This document shows positions 57,579 through 64,000 of a DNA stretch of 64,000 bases, piece by piece (positions within the stretch are counted from its first letter, which is position 1; each line of letters begins with the position of its first letter). The position numbers were made by a program, and so were the translations under genes. Under the pieces are notes generated by a model. That model was not told the DNA's origin. It worked only from the letters and a program-made list of their open reading frames with translations, and ran no database searches. The DNA is from Xylogone sp. PMI_703. Taxonomy: Eukaryota > Ascomycota > Leotiomycetes. The stretch spans positions 1,178,001 to 1,242,000 of the forward strand of contig JAJTUQ010000007.1 of assembly GCA_021399445.1 (NCBI GenBank), read 5' to 3'.

Positions 57579-59383
57579 TTATTTTTTAGATTCCGAAAGA
57601 TGCTTCTTTACGCCTTTTATGATCCTCACCCCCCTTTCCTCTATCTTTCCTAACACGTTCCGAGCCCATTCAACCTCTTTCGCAAAGGTTGGATATTCCT
57701 TTGCAGTCTCGATAACTACTGTTAGCGGCATCACTATTAATGCCGGGCCTTGAACCAGCATCTCTTCTTGCATAAAGTATTCGACAGACTGGCAAATATT
57801 GCGTGCAGTAGCGAGGAGATCTGCGCGATGTAAGAGGGGTGGGAGTTGTGACGGGTCTATTGTTTCAACGTAGGGTAGGGATGAGTTGGAAGGCGGAGCT
57901 ATTGTATGCGTGCAGATGGGGCAATGTGGATTTGGATGTACCGAAGGATCCAGGAACGCCATATCAATACCCTGCTGATATAATTGATATATGACCGTGT
58001 ATAGAGCTAACATTCCGGACCATAGGATTAGACAAATAGCCCAGTAGACTACGCAGGTGTTGGCCACGATGAGGTTGTCAAAACAAAATGAAACTGGAAA
58101 CAGGTTCTCTTCTTTTACTTCTTCAGATAAGACAGTATACTGGGGGCTCCGTGGCCAGTATAAGGGACCAGAGCTCCCCTGTTTTTGTCGTTCGATGAAT
58201 TTCTGTAGCTGGAAATCTAATTTCCAGCATCTTTCAATAAGATTTAATGTCATTTGAAGAAGGTGTCCGGGACAAAGGTGGTCAAAGTAAGCTGTTTCTG
58301 CCAAGATACCGGTCCCTTGTCCCAGGATATCAATCAGGTGATCGTATGGTTCCTTGGGAATTTTCTTGAATGGTATTTCCGACCACTCAGGCTCAGCTAG
58401 ATAGGAGATGCACTTCTTCTCCATAGAATGCAGAATCTATATCGAAATTTGGAGTTAGTAAGAGAAGGTTCTAGCACGGTAGACATGGAGATTCCCTTGC
58501 AAATGGAACTTAGAGACATACAGACGTTGTCCGGAAGATGATGAACACTTTGTGTCCCAATCCACTAGAATGTGCCTCCGCACCCCGTAATTGAACCAGC
58601 CGTTCCAGGCCGTTATGATGAGTGAGCAGACCATGATAGGTGCCTTCAGGACATTCCAGGACCTCATACGTAGTTAAGGCCATGCAAGCAGCAAGGGTCT
58701 CGTCATTATACATCAGCTTGGGATCCCACAGTGCCTTCTGGAGTTCACGAAGGCCTAGACCGTAGAGCTTTAAGCTCTCATTGACCAATGCCGTGTCGTT
58801 GTGGACTCTTCCCAACCTAGATGTACAAACTGCGAGCATTGAGCACTCTAGAGCTTTCGTCAGCACGGGCTGGTCAGCCAGTAACATGAACCAAGGTGTC
58901 ATCCTATCATCTGGATCGCTTCTTCGGTAGTTAGCGGGTACCTGACTGCAGAGGAACTCATTCAGTAGCTGCTGTCGATACACAGCACGCGGGGCGAGGT
59001 GGGCAAGCAACTGGGGTTCCCACGGTGGCGTTTTCGTCCTAGTATGTGCAGCTGCTCTTTCATCCGTTTTTACCGATGCATTCTTCTTCTTTCCTCTTCC
59101 AGGCCCATGGCGCAATTGGCCTCCAAGGATCTGTATCTGGGCTTGCGCATAAGATTTCAAAGCCTGCTCTGTGGACTCGTGGTTTAGTACGAACACCCGT
59201 TCGCGCTGGTACCCCGCGCAAACACGGTTAGATTTTACGCATTGTGAGCACTGTGGCCTTTCAAGCCCGCACTAGCTCCTGTCAGACTGCAGCTATATAG
59301 AACAGATGATGAACGTGACGAACCGCAATTCTCCGTTGTCTGCATGTGTGGCATGCCTTAGATCTTCCAGGAACGCCAACCAT
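57579..59383 (-). CDS. Zn2Cys6 fungal transcription factor
   Basis: Three exons on the minus strand: 59383-59324, 59271-58522 and 58436-57579, giving 555 aa. The first intron (donor GTTCGT) splits the DNA-binding domain; splicing completes the six ligands Cys11, 14, 21, 28, 31 and 38 with spacing 2-6-6-2-6, the canonical Gal4-type binuclear cluster (ACHTCRQRRIAC then GLERPQCSQC). Residues from about 110 form the helical fungal regulatory region, with blocks such as YGLGLRELQKALW and ALTTYEVLECPEGT. Such factors bind CGG-type half-sites and often control nearby genes or metabolism. It lies next to the Rossmann-fold gene on the same strand, 421 bp apart, which hints at but does not show a regulatory link. 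Confidence 0.9.
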
Positions 59384-60703
59384 TTTTTGCTTTGATCGAA
59401 GTGCAAGAAGTTTTGTTCAAATAGCGAATAGTGATGCTGTAATCATGTAACTGATGGTGTTTTCCTTCACAATGTGGGCTAGATCATCAATGGTTTATGC
59501 GGGTGATGACCACTTCGGGAGTCATTCTGCGAGACATGGAGTTCTCGGGATAAAAGAGGGAGGTGAGTCCTGATATGCTAAATACACATCTGCGTGTATG
59601 TCCATGTGAGGCATTGCAAATGAAAAAGGAGCAAAAATGCCCCGGTATTACTCGAAAGCTTGCGTTCTGTTAGGAATCCAAGTCTTCCTGTGGTTGACAA
59701 GGCTGAGGAGGCTGAGGAGGATCGCCCTTGCTATGCCGTTTTAGGAACCATTCCGCGAGAAGCCTTACTTTTTAGGCTTGAAAATCCTTGTGTTGGGATA
59801 GCTGGCCAATGATTGTGCTCTTCGGTCACTTAGCCTGGGATAAAACAGTGAAGGATGAAGCGCCATAGAATATTTATGATGGCTATGCTGGAGTTTGAAA
59901 GTAGACTTAAGATTTTGCAAGTCTTTGGGCTGTTCGAAATCAATGAAGATTTGCAAATATTCGAAGGTAAGTAGCATTTATCTTTTCGAATCTCGCAGTG
60001 ATTTTCGGTGTTGGCTACAGAGAATAGCGCCGTTCTTCTGGTATATGAGGCGGTATTCATATGTTCGATACTTTCACACGCACAGCGGTTATAGGGACGT
60101 GAAATATGAGGTGGCCGAATATCTCATTATCTGCCTTGACGAGGGCCCTCGTCTGGTAAAATCCACTAGGGACAACCCATCCACAATCTCAGACTGTGAA
60201 CACAACTACAGCTACAGCGGAACCTATGCATCCCAACAGAAATAAGAAATAGCGGGACGAAGTGGTCGTCCAACCAAGATGGTTCAAATCCTTCCCAATA
60301 CGCCCCGACGATCACCCGCAGGGTGAAAGTCGAAAGTGAAAAAAAGATTCGATGGCATCATAAAAGCAAACGCAATTTCCTTCCGTTTCATTAAAGACAA
60401 CAAGCAAGGGGGACATTACAAAACTGAGTAGAGGATGATGTTTCTCGATTCATCCGAAAGCGGCCAACCTCGAGATGAAGTGGAGTTTTGTGTGCATGCG
60501 CGCAAATCTCCAAAAATGGTCCAATCTGATGGGAGATAGCACTTTCCTCAAATGTCAATTTAACTCCGCGAGCCTATACCGATTTTTTTGAGAGCAGCTC
60601 ATAGTAACCTTTAGATGGACTTTGGGGTATGAGAATTCCTATCAGAAAGGATCAGTAAATGTTTCGCGTTAAGGTAAGTGGTGTAGAAAGCGAAGATAAG
60701 TAC
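59384..60703. other. Spacer without a supported gene
   Basis: It holds the promoter of the Zn2Cys6 gene and the 3' region of the BTB gene. ORFs at 59.8-60.2 kb have no recognisable content. Confidence 0.55.
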
Positions 60704-61675
60704 TTACCCGATATCCACAATGTCATCGACATGGTTACAGAGTGCAACGAAAAGATCAAAGAAAAGTTTACCGCCACTCTCCATTTCTGCCTGCATGGTT
60801 CCACTCCTCTTAAATGTCTTGCGACACCTGATGATCAGGGCGAGATAATGAGCGCGGAGCCTTGAGTCTGTGTCTGGCGTGTTTTCATATGCGTACCGCG
60901 CGCTACGGAGGATGGTAGCGACCTCGATTCCGCTTTGTAGGCCCTGCTTTCGAAGAGCAAGGCGCTTAAGCTCTTCGAGGCCGTACTTCTCTGCAGCACA
61001 ATAGATAACGGTGTCCTTGAGTAAATATTCTCCCACGCTAGAGATGTATACTGTCGCCTCAACAGATCCGCGACCACCGTGGTTTTCTAGGTTTGGGGTG
61101 TTCTTGACTGCATCTTCGAGTTCCCAGGAGTCCTTGCGCTTGTTATGCAACAAGCGGGGGTAGTAGTCACCCTTCTGTAGACATGTGTCAGTCTGATATG
61201 CATCTTGAGGTGGGTTGACGTAGGTGAGTCATACGTAGAGGTACTCCAGAACACAAGAGAAGATTTCGGGTTCTTCGTCAGGAAGATGGATCCTCTTACT
61301 CTGCGCATTCAGAAATTGTCCCCGGCACACCGTCGCAAAGAACGGTGAGATGGAGAGCACATCTTCGTGCGCTGCAAATAGTCGTCCTTCCCGACCGACC
61401 GCCAGGGTAATGATCGGAGATGTCAATGTGCTGAGGGAAGAAAACGAAAACCTGTCAGTTCCAAATAACCCATGATAAAAGGAAGAGCAACACAACACAT
61501 ACCTCCCGACAGCTGGCACGGGAGAGCTCTGCTCGAACGACTTCTGCAATTTCGACACTTTGGCAACATCCTTATGCAATCTCTTTGATTTCCCGGTCTT
61601 CTCGACCCGATCCGTGGTTTTCGCAGCCTTATCCTTGTCTACTCTTTCGATGGTTCTGAAAGAGCGCTTGAACAT
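60704..61675 (-). CDS. BTB/POZ domain protein
   Basis: Three exons on the minus strand: 61675-61503, 61430-61235 and 61174-60704, giving 279 aa. A basic Lys-rich N-terminus (DKDKAAKTTDRVEKTGKS) may direct it to the nucleus. The BTB fold follows: TSPIITLAVGREGRLFAAHEDVLSISPFFATVC, with the typical FAAHEDVL and SPFF motifs, then IHLPDEEPEIFSCVLEYLY, and after an acidic linker a helical back part (YCAAEKYGLEELKRLALRK). BTB domains dimerise and often bind Cullin-3, but no substrate domain is present. The ORF runs upstream to 61816, but the ATG at 61675 fits the conserved start. The stop codon TAA lies within GGGTAAGT, which also reads as a donor, so a further 3' exon is possible. Confidence 0.82.
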
Positions 61676-63127
61676 TGCGGGGGGTTGCGGGGGAGTAGGG
61701 ATCGTGGACGCCTGAGAAGCGAAGCCTGGGGGAGCCTGATTGCGATAAGGACGGCGGGATGTTGAAGGAACGACGAAAAGAGTGTGAGGTTGAAAAAAAG
61801 GTTGGGTTTGACGCACAAAAGAAGGATTGACAGGGCCCTGGAAGATATCTCTAGAAAATCAAAGAAAGTCCAGAGAATCTTGCTGTATTTGCGACCCAGA
61901 GTGGTGTGGTAACGGGAATGAGGAGAAATATTTATCGGCGGCGCGGCGCCGTAGATATGTAGTCGGCAAGAGTGCAAGCGTCAAGCGTCGCGGGCGCGAT
62001 GCGGGGCACGTGACGGGCGGCCGGTTCTGGGTTTGCGAGCAGATCAGAGGAGGTCAAACAGGTTGAGCGCAGGCAGCGCCAGGGCGGCGAGAGGGGGACT
62101 GGGTGACTATCAAGGAGGTAGCGAAGAGGGCTGTTGCAGGCCAGGCGGCCACGGGAGGGCTTGGAGAGTCATTGGGAGCCATTGGCAGCCATGGGGAGCA
62201 TATTGGCCGCCTCGCTGTCCAGCATGCAATTTGCGGATTCCATTCGTCCAGTTGTCCTGCAGATATGCGTCACTCGTCGGGTTGCCTGTTCAATAGCAGT
62301 GTTTGGAGGGAATGGAGGCAGTGCGCAGCAGCCAGGCGAAGGAGGCCGTAACACGCTCACGACGCTGCAATTGGGGACGGTCAAGGGGCAAACCAAACCA
62401 GCGAGCCACAGGACGGGCACAACTGGCTTGTGTTTCAAGTTATGTCGCGGCAGGATGTGCACTCAGCATAACTCCCATTGGGCTGTCATCTTTCCTCGGA
62501 TTCATCATTGATCAGCCAGCTGCTGCTGCTGGACCCGTCATCCGAATAAAAAGAAGGGCGCTGCTTGGGACGAGTCACCCAGTCGCCAGTCTCCAGTCCT
62601 TCGCCGTCTCCACCGCAGCAGCACCACGTACTGCCTCTCCAAACCCCCAAACGACCCAGAAGCACGATGGCGAACCAATGTACGAAGTACACAAGAAAGG
62701 CCGTAAGCCACATCACCACCTCTCCTGCAGCGTCCGAGGAGGGGTCCCGTGACTGCAGTCGATGCCAGTCGATGCAAGAACCATCTAACGTGGACGCAAT
62801 CGGACCAGGGACCAATTCTGTACAGCTTTGGGTTGCTTCTACGTTCGTGAGGCCGTCCAACAAGAACTGTTCCTCCTAGGCTTCTGGAGGCAAAACAATC
62901 TGCCACACTTGGGGTGCGGGCCGTTTCCCTTCCGCGCTCGCCAACCAACCCACCAATGACCACAACCTTGCTGTACATCCCGACGCAGGCATGTGCCTTT
63001 GCTGCCTGGATGCCTGACTGCACTACCTGTCCACATCCTCAACCGCCGTTGTCCAACACCTCATCGTGAGGGGAAAAAGACATTCTAGCTCGTCCTTGAG
63101 AAGACCCCAATTTCTAATCAAGCCGCA
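61676..63127. promoter_or_regulatory. Divergent GC-rich promoter region of the BTB and SEC11 genes
   Basis: 1.45 kb between divergent starts. The BTB side is GC-rich with a GCACGTGAC box (core 62007-62012) and a GGCGCGGCGCC run near 61.94 kb. Overlapping ORFs from 61.8 to 62.9 kb on both strands reflect composition and have no domains. Confidence 0.55.
62007..62012 (+). promoter_or_regulatory. CACGTG box in the BTB/SEC11 intergenic region
   Basis: Core of GGCACGTGACG, 332 bp upstream of the BTB start; it matches a Cbf1/bHLH-type site. The function is inferred. Confidence 0.35.
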
Positions 63128-63913
63128 ATGTTTGCCGCCCTGCAAAATCCCCGGCAGGCGGCCGCGCAGCTGCTCAACTTTGCGCTGATCCTGAGCACCG
63201 CATTCATGATGTGGAAGGGCCTCAGTGTGCTGAGTGACTCCCCAAGTCCGGTATTACAAGAAATCCCATGATAGTTTATATTCTATTTATTAATTCGTCC
63301 AAAAGATAGTAGTGGTTTTATCCGGATCGATGGAACCAGCCTTCGTCCGTCAATCCTCATCTCTTGATATACTTATGATTAAGTCCTGAATTGACAACGT
63401 CTAACAAATAATATAGCAACGAGGCGACTTGCTCTTCCTATGGAATAGGAATATCCTCGAGGAAACACAAGTGGGAGAGATAGGTACACCGCAATTGCTG
63501 GAGCCATAAGTGTTAGGAACAGAGTCTCTAACGGGCGTGGTAGTTGTTTACTCGGTTGCGGGAAAAGATATTCCCATTGTTCACAGAGTCATCAGGAAAT
63601 TCGGGAATGGGTAAGTCTTATTGTCCTTTTGTCTCTGAGATTCTTTGGAAATCTACGAGGCCAACTTGTGACTAATACTTGCGTGTGTAGACCAGACGCT
63701 AAGATTCTCACGAAAGGCGACAATAACCTCTCCAGTGACGAAGAACTCTACGCCAAAGGACAGGACTTCCTGGTGAGGTCGGACATCATTGGATCTGTGG
63801 TTGGGTACATCCCATTTGTCGGATACGTGACTATCCTCTTATCAGAGCATCCGTGGTTGAAGACAGTGATGCTTGGCATCATGGGCCTAGTAGTGGTTCT
63901 ACAGAGGGAGTAA
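63128..63913 (+). CDS. SEC11: Signal peptidase complex catalytic subunit Sec11
   Basis: Five exons: 63128-63250, 63306-63344, 63417-63483, 63544-63610 and 63691-63913, giving 172 aa, the usual length. Sec11 is the serine protease of the ER signal peptidase complex that removes N-terminal signal peptides. An N-terminal anchor ([18 protein letters not shown]) leads to the catalytic SGSMEP with Ser49 in exon 2, then [10 protein letters not shown] and DIPIVHR with His90, and the TKGDNN block with Asp109. The C-terminal hydrophobic segment ([13 protein letters not shown]) is standard. Exon 2 is only 39 nt. The third intron is proposed to end at GTGGTAG, restoring the family sequence [12 protein letters not shown]; an earlier CAG acceptor would insert six residues. 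It is essential in yeasts. Confidence 0.93.
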
Positions 63914-64000
63914 GGGGTAGAGAGGATGGATGCGTTGTACAATGATGGCGTTTCCGTGTACAAATACCCTACATGCATTAGACCTTGGCGGTCAAAAAAA

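Noticed and set aside
61827..62879. Several overlapping ORFs in the BTB/SEC11 spacer
   Set aside because: GC-rich shadow frames on both strands with no domain or splice structure.
63481..63543. Alternative CAG acceptor in the third intron of SEC11
   Set aside because: It would insert six residues (ESLTGV) into the strictly conserved GEIVVYS region; the later TAG acceptor restores the family sequence.
1..64000. A biosynthetic gene cluster around the monooxygenase, SDR, GST and Zn2Cys6 genes
   Set aside because: No polyketide synthase, peptide synthetase, terpene cyclase or other core enzyme is present, and the candidate genes are spread among housekeeping genes.
63994..64000. Poly-A run at the window end
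   Set aside because: Seven A residues at an arbitrary window border; not evidence of a retroelement tail or telomere.

Overview
The window looks like nuclear DNA of a filamentous ascomycete (Pezizomycotina), most likely a leotiomycete-type fungus, though the class is only an inference. The signs are multi-exon genes with short introns (about 45-120 bp, mostly GTRNGT...YAG), moderate GC content, and fungal hallmark families: a Zn2Cys6 regulator, a GH72 glucanosyltransferase, an exomer ChAP, Hir3 and the fungal permease families. No operon, CRISPR array, confident RNA gene or intact transposon was seen. I rebuilt 21 multi-exon or single-exon genes by joining exons by eye, and each joined reading frame stays open and divides by three; a 22nd, small gene (10323-10844) is less certain.

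Layout. 0-9.2 kb: a GST, a secreted beta-propeller lactonase-like protein, an FAD monooxygenase, a GFA-fold protein and an SDR, separated by long spacers. 10-19 kb: a Thr/Cys-rich PPxY protein, an amino-acid permease, a 4.6 kb gene-free stretch and a very acidic nuclear-type protein. 19.8-29 kb: two adjacent conserved proteins of unknown function with PPxY-like motifs, a nine-exon gene joining a chitin-binding-like module to DM9 repeats, and a fungal F-box-like protein. 31.5-40.4 kb: a GPI-anchored GH72 enzyme, an NCS1 purine/cytosine permease, 3 kb without a clear gene, and a four-TM protein of unknown function. 40.9-53 kb is the housekeeping core: a Bud7/Chs6-like exomer subunit diverges from a very large HIR3 gene, followed by a kinesin-6-like motor. 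54-64 kb: an orphan repeat protein, a Rossmann-fold protein, a Zn2Cys6 factor, a BTB protein and the signal peptidase subunit SEC11.

The genes do not form one pathway. Several act on the cell surface or secretory route (SEC11, the exomer subunit, GH72, the CBM/DM9 protein, two permeases), but this is normal gene density rather than a cluster. The least ordinary items are the CBM5/12-like plus DM9 fusion with its unusual splice sites and a 10-nt exon, two genes whose first coding exon is only the ATG, PPxY-like motifs in three otherwise unrelated proteins, a perfect hairpin just upstream of the four-TM gene, and a recently repeated orphan protein flanked by CACGTG boxes.
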